DNA of 40,225 nucleotides from Clostridiales bacterium. Lineage in GTDB: Bacteria; Bacillota; Clostridia; Christensenellales; Aristaeellaceae. The stretch spans positions 1-40,225 of the forward strand of contig SFGO01000031.1 in assembly GCA_004556545.1 (NCBI GenBank), read 5' to 3'. The notes under the pieces are model-generated. The model saw only the letters and a program-made list of their open reading frames with translations. It was not told the DNA's origin and ran no database searches. The position numbers were made by a program, and so were the translations under genes. The first letter of the stretch is position 1, and the number at the start of each line of letters is the position of its first letter. This document shows, piece by piece, positions 8,229-16,834 of this stretch.

Positions 8229-8359
8229 TCTTTTTTCACTGCATTTTTTCCTATATAATCCCCTCACAGGCAGGAACTTTCCTGCGTTTCTCGTATATTT
8301 AGTATAGGATAAATCTTTTTTTCACACGCTAGAAAGAAGCTGGACGGGAGGCATGCAGG

Positions 8360-9364
8360 ATGACGGTACGGGAACGGTTGGAACAGGAAGAGCGGACGCG
8401 GCTTTCTCCCTATGCCAAATGCGCCGCAGATACGGCCGGACGCGCCTCCCCCATTTCTCCCGATGATCTGCGGACGGATTTTCAGCGAGATCGGGACCGT
8501 ATCATTCACTGCAAGAGCTTCCGGCGGCTGAAATACAAGACGCAGGTGTTTCTTTCCCCCGTGGGCGACCATTACCGCACCCGCCTGACCCACACGCTGG
8601 AGGTGGCGCAGGTGGCCCGGACGCTGGCCCGGTGCCTGCGGCTGAACGAAGATCTGACCGAAGCCATCGCGCTGGGGCATGATCTGGGCCATACGCCTTT
8701 CGGCCATATTGGCGAAAACACCCTGAACCAGCGAATGCCCGGCGGCTTCCGCCACAATGAACAGAGCCTGCGCATGGTGGAACGGCTGGAACGGGAAGGT
8801 ACTGGGCTGAACCTGTGTCAGGAAACCCGGGACGGCATTCTGTGCCACTCCGGCCCTCAGGACCCTGCCACGCTGGAGGGCTGGTGCGTGCGCCGGGCCG
8901 ACCGCATCGCCTACATCAGTCACGACATCGACGATGCCATCCGCGGCGGCATTCTGAAGGAATACGAGCTGCCCCGGCCCTGCGTGGAGGTGCTGGGCAA
9001 GACCCACGGCGAGCGCATCAACACCATGATCGCCGACGTGGTGCGGAACAGCGAAGGCCGGAACTGCGTGGTCATGTCCGACGAGGTGCGGGAGGCCAGC
9101 GACCGGCTGCGGGAATTTCTGTTTGAAAACGTCTATCTGGACGAATGGCGCAAGCAGGAGGAGCAGCGCTGCGACCATGTGGTCAACGGCCTGTTCGACC
9201 ACTACGCGGCCCATCCCGAGCAGCTGCCCGGCGAATATCTGGAAATTCTCTATCTGGAAGGGGCGGAACGGGCCATCTGCGATTTTATCGCCGGAATGAC
9301 CGACCGATATGCCATTTGCCTTTATCAGAGCATCTTCATTCCAAAGGCCTTCAACCGTTACTGA
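8360..9364 (+). CDS. dgt: Deoxyguanosinetriphosphate triphosphohydrolase-like HD protein
   Basis: HD-domain dNTPase that hydrolyses dNTPs to deoxynucleosides and triphosphate, helping to balance nucleotide pools. The 334-residue product shows the HD metal site: H78 in TRLTHTLEV, H107-D108 in GHDLGHTPFGH and a later Asp in YISHDIDDAI. The length and the N-terminal motif FQRDRDRIIHCKSFRRLKYK match the shorter dGTPase-like subgroup common in Bacillota, where the gene often precedes dnaG as it does here. GGGAGG lies about 7 nt upstream of the ATG. Substrate range cannot be read from sequence. Confidence 0.93.
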   Translation: MTVRERLEQEERTRLSPYAKCAADTAGRASPISPDDLRTDFQRDRDRIIHCKSFRRLKYKTQVFLSPVGDHYRTRLTHTLEVAQVARTLARCLRLNEDLTEAIALGHDLGHTPFGHIGENTLNQRMPGGFRHNEQSLRMVERLEREGTGLNLCQETRDGILCHSGPQDPATLEGWCVRRADRIAYISHDIDDAIRGGILKEYELPRPCVEVLGKTHGERINTMIADVVRNSEGRNCVVMSDEVREASDRLREFLFENVYLDEWRKQEEQRCDHVVNGLFDHYAAHPEQLPGEYLEILYLEGAERAICDFIAGMTDRYAICLYQSIFIPKAFNRY

Positions 9365-9502
9365 CGTTACTGACCGGGAGAAAAGGCGCGGCTTTTTCGC
9401 CCCGAAAAGAGGCGTGAGCCGAAGAAATGTCGGAAATTGTGGAATCCGCGGCAGGAAACCGCGCCGCCGCGGCGAATATTTGGGGAGTGGGTGACGAATA
9501 GC
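9365..9502 (+). other. Spacer between dgt and dnaG
   Basis: A 138-nt GC-rich stretch containing short GGCG/CGCC inverted repeats (about 9380-9413) that could form a weak terminator. An in-frame ATG at 9437 could extend dnaG, but it lacks a ribosome-binding site and adds residues foreign to primases. Confidence 0.35.
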
Positions 9503-11239
9503 ATGGCGGGAAGATACCCACAGGAATGGCTGGAAGAGCTGCGGCAGCGGGCTGACATCGTCAGTGTGATCGGCTCCTACGTGCAGCTGAAGAAGAACGG
9601 GCATAGATATGTTGGTCTGTGCCCGTTTCACAACGAAAAGTCGCCTTCGTTCTACGTGGACGGGCAGAAGCAGGTCTATCACTGCTTTGGCTGCAAGGCG
9701 GGCGGAAGCGTGATCCAGTTTGTCATGGACATCGAGCGCCTCACCTTTCCGGAGGCGGTCGAGTTTCTCGCCAATCAGCTCCACATGCCCCTGCCGGAAT
9801 TGCAGAACGACCCTGCCTACGAAAAGCGCCGTTCGCTCAAGGAGCGCATCTATCTGGCCAACAAGGCGGCCGCAAGATTGTATCATCAGCATTTATGGCA
9901 GGAGGACGGGGCGGACATTCTGGCCTATGTCAAGAAGCGCGGCCTGTCCGACGCGGTGATCCGCCGCTTCGGCATCGGCGCGGCCCCGGCGCGGCCCAAC
10001 ATCGGCAGTACGCTGATGAGCGAGGGCTTCACCAAAGAGGAACTGATCGCCGCCGGGCTGATGCTGGAAAGGGACGGCCGGGTCTTCGACATGTTCCGCA
10101 ACCGGGCCATGTTCCCCATCATCGACGCCTACGGCAACGTGCTCGGCTTCGGCGGGCGCGCCATCGGCGATGTGCAGCCCAAGTACCTCAACACCTCGGA
10201 CACCCCCGTCTTTAACAAGCGTTATAACGTTTTCGCGGCCAATCTGCTGCGCAGGGCGCGAGGGCTTCAGCGGGTGATTCTGGTGGAAGGCTACATGGAC
10301 GTGGTATCCCTGAGCCAGTTCGGCGTGGAAGGCGTCGCCGCCACGCTGGGCACGGCGCTGACGCCGGAGCAGGCCAAGCTCCTGTCCCGCTACGCGCCGG
10401 AGGTATGGCTCTCCTACGACGGCGACAGCGCCGGACAGCACGCCATTCTTCGAGGGCTGGACATTCTCGAGGAAGCGGGCGTTCCGGTGAAGGTGCTGGA
10501 TTTTCCCGGCGGACTGGATCCGGACGAGTTCATCCGTCAGGAAGGGCTGGAGGCTTTCGAGGCTCTGAAGCCCATCTCCGGCGTGTACTACCGCATGCTT
10601 CGGGAAAAAGAGAAGCACGATATGTCCGCCGAAGAAGGCCGCACCGAGTACGCCAAGGCCTGCGCCGGGTTCCTTCGCCGGGTGAAGGAGCCAGTGGAGC
10701 TGGAAAACTACGTCAAGCGCCTGTCCATGGAGACTGGCTTTGACCGGGAGGTTCTGCTGCAGCAGATCGGCGTTCGGCCCGCCGCCCCTGAAAAGGCGGA
10801 CGTGCCCAGACGAGAGAGCTTCCGCAAAAAGGCCAAAGAGGTTTCTCAGGTGGACTGGGCAGCCCGGACGCTGCTGGCGGTGCTTTCCACCGGCCGGCTG
10901 CCGGAGGGCAGTGTTTCCCCGGAGGAATTTGACGATCCCGCCTATCGCGGCCTCTGCGAGGCCATGCTGGACGGCGAAAGCCCGGCGGCGCTGATGGAGC
11001 GCCAGCCGGATGACGAAGGACGGGCGGTCATCGGCGACATTCTCAGCATCAACACCGATCTGGACGACGAAGGGCTGATGCAGATGGCGCAGGACTGCCT
11101 GAAAAAGCTCCGCCGGGAACGGCTGGAGAAGGAAATGGACAAGCTGCAGAAAAGCCTGTCCACCCTGCCCGAGGAACAAAGGGCTGCGGCGACGCAGCGC
11201 GCCTTTCAGCTGGCGCAGCAGCTGACGGAACTCCGGTAA
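9503..11239 (+). CDS. dnaG: DNA primase
   Basis: Synthesises RNA primers at the replication fork. From the ATG at 9503 the product has 578 residues, normal for DnaG. The CHC2 zinc finger has C40, H43, C61 and C64. The RNA polymerase core and Toprim domain follow, with LVEGYMDVVSL and WLSYDGDSAGQ carrying the metal-binding acidic residues. A less conserved helical C-terminal domain for DnaB contact covers about 430-578. GGGGAG at 9482 is rather far from 9503; a GTG at 9491 is an alternative start. rpoD follows, the classical macromolecular-synthesis order, without rpsU here. Confidence 0.96.
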   Translation: MAGRYPQEWLEELRQRADIVSVIGSYVQLKKNGHRYVGLCPFHNEKSPSFYVDGQKQVYHCFGCKAGGSVIQFVMDIERLTFPEAVEFLANQLHMPLPELQNDPAYEKRRSLKERIYLANKAAARLYHQHLWQEDGADILAYVKKRGLSDAVIRRFGIGAAPARPNIGSTLMSEGFTKEELIAAGLMLERDGRVFDMFRNRAMFPIIDAYGNVLGFGGRAIGDVQPKYLNTSDTPVFNKRYNVFAANLLRRARGLQRVILVEGYMDVVSLSQFGVEGVAATLGTALTPEQAKLLSRYAPEVWLSYDGDSAGQHAILRGLDILEEAGVPVKVLDFPGGLDPDEFIRQEGLEAFEALKPISGVYYRMLREKEKHDMSAEEGRTEYAKACAGFLRRVKEPVELENYVKRLSMETGFDREVLLQQIGVRPAAPEKADVPRRESFRKKAKEVSQVDWAARTLLAVLSTGRLPEGSVSPEEFDDPAYRGLCEAMLDGESPAALMERQPDDEGRAVIGDILSINTDLDDEGLMQMAQDCLKKLRRERLEKEMDKLQKSLSTLPEEQRAAATQRAFQLAQQLTELR

Positions 11240-11303
11240 CGCCGCCAATCGGCGCTGCCGCAAGCCAAACGATCCCCCTGTGTACATAAAAGGAGTGAGA
11301 CGG

Positions 11304-12389
11304 TTGAGTGAAAATCAATCGCGGGAAGCGGTCAAAGTAAAGCTCAACGAACTGTACGAGGAAGCCAAGACCAAGGGCTCCATTTCCAAGGAAGAGGTGG
11401 CCAACCAGCTCATGGAGCTGGAGATCGACGCTGATCAGATCAGCAAGGTCTACGAGGCGCTGGAAAGCCTGGGCGTGGACGTGGTGAACGAATTTGACCC
11501 CGTTCCCCCGGAAGAGCTGATTGAGCCGGAAAACATCGACCTGAGCGTACCCGAAGGCATCAGCGTGGACGACCCCGTTCGCATGTACCTGAAGGAGATC
11601 GGCAAGGTTCCCCTGCTGTCCGCCGAGGAAGAGATTGAGATCGCCAAGCGCATGGAAGAGGGCGACGAGGAAGCGAAGAAAAAACTGACCGAGTCCAACC
11701 TACGGCTGGTGGTCTCCATCGCCAAGCGCTACGTGGGTCGGGGGATGCTGTTCCTCGACCTGATTCAGGAGGGCAATCTGGGCCTGATCAAGGCGGTGGA
11801 CAAGTTCGACTACCGCAAGGGCTACAAGTTCTCCACCTACGCCACGTGGTGGATCCGTCAGGCCATCACCCGCGCCATCGCCGATCAGGCCCGCACCATC
11901 CGCATTCCCGTCCACATGGTGGAAACCATCAATAAGCTGATCCGGGTTTCCCGCCAGCTTTTGCAGGAATATGGCCGCGAGCCCACGCCTGAGGAGATCG
12001 CCAAGGTGATGAATATTTCCGAAAATAAGGTTCGGGAGATCATCAAGATCGCTCAGGAGCCCGTATCGCTGGAAACCCCCATCGGCGAGGAAGAGGATAG
12101 CCATCTGGGCGACTTCATCCCCGACGACGACGCGCCCGCCCCTGCCGAGGCCGCCAGCTTCACCCTGATGAAGGAGCAGCTGCTGGACGTGCTGGATACC
12201 CTGACCCCCAGAGAGGAAAAGGTGCTTCGGCTCCGCTTCGGTCTGGACGACGGCCACCAGCGCACGTTGGAGGAAGTGGGCAAGGAATTCAAGGTGACCC
12301 GGGAGCGCATCCGCCAGATCGAGGCCAAGGCCCTGCGGAAGCTGCGCCATCCCAGCCGCAGCAAAAAGCTGCGGGATTATCTGGACTGA
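11304..12389 (+). CDS. rpoD: Primary RNA polymerase sigma factor RpoD/SigA
   Basis: Housekeeping sigma factor, 361 residues, the compact form typical of Bacillota. Region 1.1 is present at the N-terminus (about 5-55). Region 1.2 (DPVRMYLKEIGKVPLL), region 2 with the -10-reading motif YKFSTYATWWIRQAITRAI, region 3 and the region 4.2 helix-turn-helix (TLEEVGKEFKVTRERIRQIE) follow in order. The TTG at 11304 is chosen as the start because AAAAGGAG (11288-11295) lies 8 nt before it; the in-frame ATG at 11280 precedes that site and cannot use it. trmK begins 1 nt after the stop. Confidence 0.97.
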   Translation: MSENQSREAVKVKLNELYEEAKTKGSISKEEVANQLMELEIDADQISKVYEALESLGVDVVNEFDPVPPEELIEPENIDLSVPEGISVDDPVRMYLKEIGKVPLLSAEEEIEIAKRMEEGDEEAKKKLTESNLRLVVSIAKRYVGRGMLFLDLIQEGNLGLIKAVDKFDYRKGYKFSTYATWWIRQAITRAIADQARTIRIPVHMVETINKLIRVSRQLLQEYGREPTPEEIAKVMNISENKVREIIKIAQEPVSLETPIGEEEDSHLGDFIPDDDAPAPAEAASFTLMKEQLLDVLDTLTPREEKVLRLRFGLDDGHQRTLEEVGKEFKVTRERIRQIEAKALRKLRHPSRSKKLRDYLD

Positions 12390-12390
12390 G

Positions 12391-13101
12391 ATGGGCGCGA
12401 TCAGTTTGGACGGCCGTCTGAAGGCGGCCATGCTGCTGGCGCGGCCCTGCGGGGTGTGCGCCGACATCGGGGCCGATCACGGCCGGCTCAGCGCCGCGCT
12501 TTTGCAGAGCGGCCGGGCCGGGCATGTGCTGACGGCGGACGTCAGCGCCCCTTCCCTGAACAAAGCGAAGACTCTTTTGGGTGGCCTTGGGCTGTCGGAC
12601 CGGGCCACCTTCGCCGTCGCAGACGGACTGCGGGCGCTGGACGCGCTGAGCGTCCCGGCGGAAACCGTTTTTGTCCTAGGCATGGGCGGGCAGACCCTCT
12701 CCCGAATTTTGGAGGAAGGCAGGGAGCGGCTCCACGGCGCGGCGCTGGTGCTGGGCGCGCAGACCGACCTGCCCCTTGTGCGGGAGACCCTGTGCCGCAT
12801 CGGCTACCGCATCCGGCAGGAGCAGCCGGTGAAGGAAAGCGGGCGCTATTATCTGCTGATGCAATGCACTCCCGCCGAAGACGGCGAGCCTGCCTACGAC
12901 GAGCGGCAGCAGCTGCTGGGGCCGGTGCTTCTCCGGGAGCATCCGCCGCTGTGGCGCGATATGCTGGAACGCCGGGAGCGGCTGCTTCAGAGCGCTGTTT
13001 CCTCCATGGAGCAGGCCAAAACGCCGGTGGACGGAGAGCAGCTTGCCCTCTACCGCCGGGAGCTGGACTATGTCCGGCAGGCGCTCCAACTGTTTGAATG
13101 A
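12391..13101 (+). CDS. trmK: tRNA (adenine(22)-N(1))-methyltransferase TrmK
   Basis: Methylates N1 of A22 in the D-loop of tRNAs using S-adenosylmethionine. The product has 236 residues. The Rossmann-like SAM site is visible as ADIGADHGRLSAALL (about 24-38) with an acidic residue in LTADVS, and the family motif VLGMGGQTLSRIL follows at about 93. A helical C-terminal segment follows, as in Bacillus YqfN. It begins 1 nt after the rpoD stop and is followed by a Nif3-like gene, the same order as sigA-yqfN-yqfO in Bacillus, which supports the call. Confidence 0.92.
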   Translation: MGAISLDGRLKAAMLLARPCGVCADIGADHGRLSAALLQSGRAGHVLTADVSAPSLNKAKTLLGGLGLSDRATFAVADGLRALDALSVPAETVFVLGMGGQTLSRILEEGRERLHGAALVLGAQTDLPLVRETLCRIGYRIRQEQPVKESGRYYLLMQCTPAEDGEPAYDERQQLLGPVLLREHPPLWRDMLERRERLLQSAVSSMEQAKTPVDGEQLALYRRELDYVRQALQLFE

Positions 13102-13129
13102 ACCGCGTTTGGGGAAAGGAGACGTTTTC

Positions 13130-13912
13130 ATGAGCCTGATGACCGTCCGGGACGCGCTGGATTGGCTGAACGCCGCCGCGCCTTTTGACACCGCAGAGGA
13201 TTTTGACAATGTGGGCCTTTTGATCGGCGATGAACGTCTGCCGGTGCAGAACGTGGTCTTCGGGCTGGACGCTACCCCCGCGCTGGTGCGGGAGGCGGTG
13301 CGTCTCCACGCGCAGCTGATCGTCACCCATCATCCGCTTCTATTCCATCCGTTGCGGCACATACACTATGCAGATCCCATCGGACAGGCCGTTTCGGAAA
13401 TCGTGGAAAACCGCATGTCCCTCATTGCCGCCCATACCAACTGGGATAAGGCCGAGGGCGGCGTAAGCGACTCGCTGGCCAGTCTGCTGGAACTGAAAGA
13501 AATCCGCCGTGCGGACGACTACCTGCGGATCGGCCGTCTGCCCTCCCCCATGTCCCCCGAGGCGTTCTGCGCCTTTGCGGGCGAAAAGCTGGGGCTTTCG
13601 CCCAGGCTGTATGGCCGTGGGGAGGACCAGATCACCTGGGTGGCCGCGGCGGGCGGAGCCTATGGCGAGGCGGAAGCCGCCGCCGCGCTGGCCGGTGCGC
13701 AGGCCTTCGTAGTGGGCGAAATTCATCATCATGAGATCATCGATGCGGCGGCCCGGGGCCTGTGGGTGCTGGATTCGGGGCATCATGCCACAGAACAGCC
13801 CGGCATTGCCGCTCTTTATCAACGTTTTCTCCGGGATGCGTCTCAAGCCGGCTGGGCGGTTCAGGCGCGCCTGATCGACACCGCTCCCTTTCCAAAGGAG
13901 CCTGTCCGCTGA
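13130..13912 (+). CDS. Nif3-like dinuclear metal centre protein (YqfO family)
   Basis: Member of the Nif3/DUF34 family, hexameric toroids with two metals per subunit; the cellular function is not settled. The 260-residue protein shows the expected metal ligands: VTHHPLLFHP, AAHTNWDKAEGGVSD, and LDSGHHATEQPGI near the C-terminus. It is the short form, without a large central PII-like insertion of the sort seen in some Bacillus homologues. The ATG at 13130 is chosen over an upstream in-frame codon inside trmK because GGGGAAAGGAG precedes it. It is co-directional with trmK and is probably in the same transcript. Confidence 0.9.
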   Translation: MSLMTVRDALDWLNAAAPFDTAEDFDNVGLLIGDERLPVQNVVFGLDATPALVREAVRLHAQLIVTHHPLLFHPLRHIHYADPIGQAVSEIVENRMSLIAAHTNWDKAEGGVSDSLASLLELKEIRRADDYLRIGRLPSPMSPEAFCAFAGEKLGLSPRLYGRGEDQITWVAAAGGAYGEAEAAAALAGAQAFVVGEIHHHEIIDAAARGLWVLDSGHHATEQPGIAALYQRFLRDASQAGWAVQARLIDTAPFPKEPVR

Positions 13913-13948
13913 CCCGTTTTCTCCCAGAACCTTAAAGGAGGTTGCCTT

Positions 13949-14656
13949 ATGGAACAGATGGAAATGCTTTGGCAGTATCAGCAGGCCGACATAGCCGTTG
14001 ATGCGCTGGAAACGGAGATCAGACGCGATCCCGCGCGTCTGGCGCTGAAAAAGAACCGGGAATTTTTGGTAGAGCAGCAGAACGCCGTCAAAAAGATGGA
14101 AGAAGAAGTAGCCCAGATGGTCGACCGGGTGGACGTCATCAAGGTTGCGATCGCCCGGATGGAGGAGCAGCTGTCCACGCTGACCAAAAAGATGGAGGCC
14201 ACGCCCCCCACGGATCTGACTCTGGCGCAGGACATGAGCCGGGACGCGCAGAAGCTGCTGGGCGACCTGACCGAGTACGAGCAGGAGCTCAAGCGCATCC
14301 AGAAGGACGCTGCGGACCGCGACCGGCTGGAAAAGGATATCCGCGTCAAGTACGCCAAGGTGAAGGCCGCCTACGACAAGCAGAAGGTGGACTACGAGAC
14401 CCTCTACAAGGAGCAGCTGAAGGGGCTGGAGCAGAAGCGCGCCGAGGCCGAGAAAAAGACCGAGGGCATCGATCCCGAGCTTTTGGCCAAATACCGGGCC
14501 ATCAAGCAGCACTGTGCCCGCCCCATCGCCAAGCTGTACGGCGACCAGTGCGGCGGCTGCAACATGAACATTCCGCAGGCTTCCCTCCGTGCCTTCAAGA
14601 ACGGCGCGAAGATGATCGAATGCGAAAACTGCGGCAGAATGCTGATTCAGCTGTGA
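13949..14656 (+). CDS. Coiled-coil zinc-ribbon protein (C4-type, DUF164/CT398-like)
   Basis: 235-residue protein. Residues about 1-175 form a long helical hairpin rich in Glu, Lys and Gln. The C-terminal zinc ribbon has two CxxC knuckles, CGGCN and CENCGRML, with the typical INIPQ-like motif (MNIPQASLRAF) between. Members of this family are widespread; roles in protein secretion or nucleic-acid binding have been proposed and none is certain. AAAGGAGG precedes the ATG. It sits between the nif3-like gene and a nucleoside phosphorylase, whose ribosome-binding site overlaps this stop codon, so the last two are likely coupled. Confidence 0.88.
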   Translation: MEQMEMLWQYQQADIAVDALETEIRRDPARLALKKNREFLVEQQNAVKKMEEEVAQMVDRVDVIKVAIARMEEQLSTLTKKMEATPPTDLTLAQDMSRDAQKLLGDLTEYEQELKRIQKDAADRDRLEKDIRVKYAKVKAAYDKQKVDYETLYKEQLKGLEQKRAEAEKKTEGIDPELLAKYRAIKQHCARPIAKLYGDQCGGCNMNIPQASLRAFKNGAKMIECENCGRMLIQL

Positions 14657-14666
14657 GGTAATTTTT

Positions 14667-15992
14667 ATGAACATGGTGGAGATCATTGAAAAGAAAAAAT
14701 TCGGGAAGGCCCTGTCTGCCGACGAGATCGACTATTTCGTCAAGGGCGCGGCAGACGGTTCCATCCCGGATTATCAGCTCTCCGCGCTGCTGATGGCCAT
14801 CCGTCTGAACGGCATGAACCGGGAGGAGACGGTTCAGCTGACGCTGTCCATGGCTCACTCCGGCGACATGATGGATCTGTCCATGCTGAAGGGCATTCCC
14901 ACGGACAAGCACTCCACCGGCGGCGTAGGCGACACCACCTCATTGGTGCTGGCCCCGCTGGTCGCAGCCTGCGGCGTTCCCGTGGCGAAAATGAGCGGCC
15001 GGGGACTGGGTCACACCGGCGGTACGCTGGATAAGCTGGAAAGCATCTCCGGCTTCCGCATCGGCCTGAGCGAAGAAGAATTTATCCGGCAGGTGCAGGA
15101 CATCGGCATCGCCATCATCGGCCAGACCAAGAATCTGGCTCCCGCCGACAAGACCCTGTACGCCCTGCGGGACGTGACGGCTACCGTGGACAGCCTGCCG
15201 CTGATCGCCTCCAGCATCGTTTCCAAGAAGCTGGCCAGCGGCGCGCAGGCCATTGTGCTGGATGTAAAGACCGGCGCAGGCGCGCTGATGCACACAACCG
15301 AAGCCAGCATTGAGCTGGCCCAGACCATGGTTCGCATCGGCTGCGACGCAGGCCGGCGGATGGTGGCGCTGGTCACCGACATGGGCGAGCCGCTGGGCAG
15401 CCACATCGGCAACGCGCTGGAAGTCAAGGAAGCCATCGATGTGCTGAACAACCGGGTCGAAGGCCCGCTGCTCACCGTGGCGGTGGAGCTGGGGGCGCGG
15501 ATGCTGCTGCTGGGCGGCGCGGCGTCCTCCGTGGCGAAAGGCCGGAACAAGCTGATGGAGGCGCTCCACAGCGGCGCCGGTCTGGAAAAGCTGCGGCAGA
15601 TGATCGTCGCGCAGGGCGGCGACCCTGCCTGCTGCGATGATGTGACCCGGCTGCCCCAGGCCAAGATCATCCGGGACGTTCCCGCCGTGGAGGGCGGCTA
15701 TATCCAGTGCATGGATACCATCCGTCTGGGCAACGCTGCTCAGGCCATGGGTGCAGGCCGCAAAAAGAAAACCGACTCCATTGACTACAGCGTGGGCTTT
15801 GTGATGCACAAGCGCATCGGCGACGAGCTTCGGCCCGGCAACGCGGTGGCGACGGTTCACGCTTCCAGCGAAGAGAGCGCGTCCCGCGCAGCCGGCGAAA
15901 TTCTGGCCAGCCTGACTCTCTCCCCCACGCCCGTTCCCCGGTGCAAGCTGATCCACGCCTTTGTGGACAGCGAACATGTGGAGCGTCTGTAA
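14667..15992 (+). CDS. pdp: Pyrimidine-nucleoside phosphorylase
   Basis: Splits uridine, thymidine or deoxyuridine with phosphate into the base and (deoxy)ribose 1-phosphate in salvage. The 441-residue protein is full length. The phosphate-binding motif KHSTGGVGD spans K81-D89, and SGRGLGHTGGTLDKLESI is the family signature. The C-terminal PYNP domain covers about 345-430. Similarity to the shorter Gram-positive form favours a Pdp-type enzyme with broad pyrimidine specificity over strict DeoA, but specificity is inferred. GAGG (14655-14658) lies 8 nt before the ATG. Confidence 0.93.
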   Translation: MNMVEIIEKKKFGKALSADEIDYFVKGAADGSIPDYQLSALLMAIRLNGMNREETVQLTLSMAHSGDMMDLSMLKGIPTDKHSTGGVGDTTSLVLAPLVAACGVPVAKMSGRGLGHTGGTLDKLESISGFRIGLSEEEFIRQVQDIGIAIIGQTKNLAPADKTLYALRDVTATVDSLPLIASSIVSKKLASGAQAIVLDVKTGAGALMHTTEASIELAQTMVRIGCDAGRRMVALVTDMGEPLGSHIGNALEVKEAIDVLNNRVEGPLLTVAVELGARMLLLGGAASSVAKGRNKLMEALHSGAGLEKLRQMIVAQGGDPACCDDVTRLPQAKIIRDVPAVEGGYIQCMDTIRLGNAAQAMGAGRKKKTDSIDYSVGFVMHKRIGDELRPGNAVATVHASSEESASRAAGEILASLTLSPTPVPRCKLIHAFVDSEHVERL

Positions 15993-16009
15993 CCCTCGTA
16001 GCCTTTGCC

Positions 16010-16046
16010 CCGGCCCGTTTGCACAAGCGGGCCGGTCTTGTTTTTT
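16010..16046 (+). terminator. Rho-independent terminator after pdp
   Basis: CCGGCCCG (16010-16017) pairs with CGGGCCGG (16028-16035). The stem can be extended by TTTG/CAAG, and the tail TCTTGTTTTTT follows. This is one of the strongest terminators in the window. Confidence 0.9.
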
Positions 16047-16066
16047 GGACTAGATTCCGCTATACT
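16039..16066 (+). promoter_or_regulatory. Possible promoter of the pseudouridine synthase gene
   Basis: TTGTTT (16039-16044) and TATACT (16061-16066) are separated by 16 nt. The -35 box overlaps the T tract of the preceding terminator, so the match may be partly fortuitous. Confidence 0.4.
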
Positions 16067-16104
16067 ATCCATAAGCGGGCCAAGCCCGCACAGGGAGGAA
16101 CGCC

Positions 16105-16809
16105 ATGCGGCTGCAAAAGTATCTGGCCTCCTGCGGAGTGGCTTCCCGCCGGGCGGCGGAAAAGCTGATCGCCGAGGGCCACGTCACGGTAGACGGTCAG
16201 AAAATTACGGAAATGGGCGTGCAGGTGGAGGATCATCAGATCATCTGCGTGGACGGCAAGCGCGTCCGGCCCGAAGGGGAAAAGCATTATATCATGTACC
16301 ACAAGCCTGCGGGCGAAGTCACCACCGTCAGCGACCCGGAAGGGCGCGCCACGGTGCTGGATCGCTTCCGGGATTATCCCGTCCGGCTGTACCCGGTGGG
16401 CCGTCTGGACTACGACAGCGAGGGCTTGCTGCTGCTGACCAACGACGGCGACCTGACCGAGCGGATGCTGCACCCCTCCATGGAGGTAGACAAAACCTAT
16501 CTGGCCCGGGTCAGCAATCAGGTCACGCCGGAAGAAGCCCGGCAGCTGGAGCGGGGCGTGATGGTGGACGGGCGCCAAACTGCCCGGGCCAAGGTGCATA
16601 TTCTGAGCGTACAGAACCTTTTTACCGATATGATCATTACCATCCATGAAGGCCGCAACCGTCAGGTGCGTAAGATGGTGGAGCAGATCGGCCATCAGGT
16701 GGTCATGCTGCGGCGCATCCGCTTCGGCCCGCTGAAGCTGGGCGAGCTGCCCCGGGGCATGTGGCGGCCCCTGACGCAGGAAGAACTGGACGCTTTGAAA
16801 AAGCTCTGA
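16105..16809 (+). CDS. rluB: Ribosomal large-subunit pseudouridine synthase (RluB/RsuA family)
   Basis: Converts a specific uridine of rRNA to pseudouridine. The 234-residue product has an N-terminal S4 RNA-binding domain (MRLQKYLASCGVASRRAAEK) and the catalytic domain with the family motif GRLDYDSEGLLLLTNDGDL, in which D102 is the nucleophile. The conserved NRQVRKM motif lies near the C-terminus. Length and motifs fit RluB of Gram-positive bacteria, but RluE/RsuA cannot be excluded from the sequence alone. GGGAGGAA precedes the ATG. Confidence 0.93.
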   Translation: MRLQKYLASCGVASRRAAEKLIAEGHVTVDGQKITEMGVQVEDHQIICVDGKRVRPEGEKHYIMYHKPAGEVTTVSDPEGRATVLDRFRDYPVRLYPVGRLDYDSEGLLLLTNDGDLTERMLHPSMEVDKTYLARVSNQVTPEEARQLERGVMVDGRQTARAKVHILSVQNLFTDMIITIHEGRNRQVRKMVEQIGHQVVMLRRIRFGPLKLGELPRGMWRPLTQEELDALKKL

Positions 16810-16834
16810 TTTTCATTTGGAGAAGGTGTTCGTC

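Noticed and set aside
8264..9892. Long minus-strand frame across dgt and dnaG
   Set aside because: Its translation has no family features and mirrors GC-rich codon bias of the plus-strand genes, which have clear catalytic motifs.
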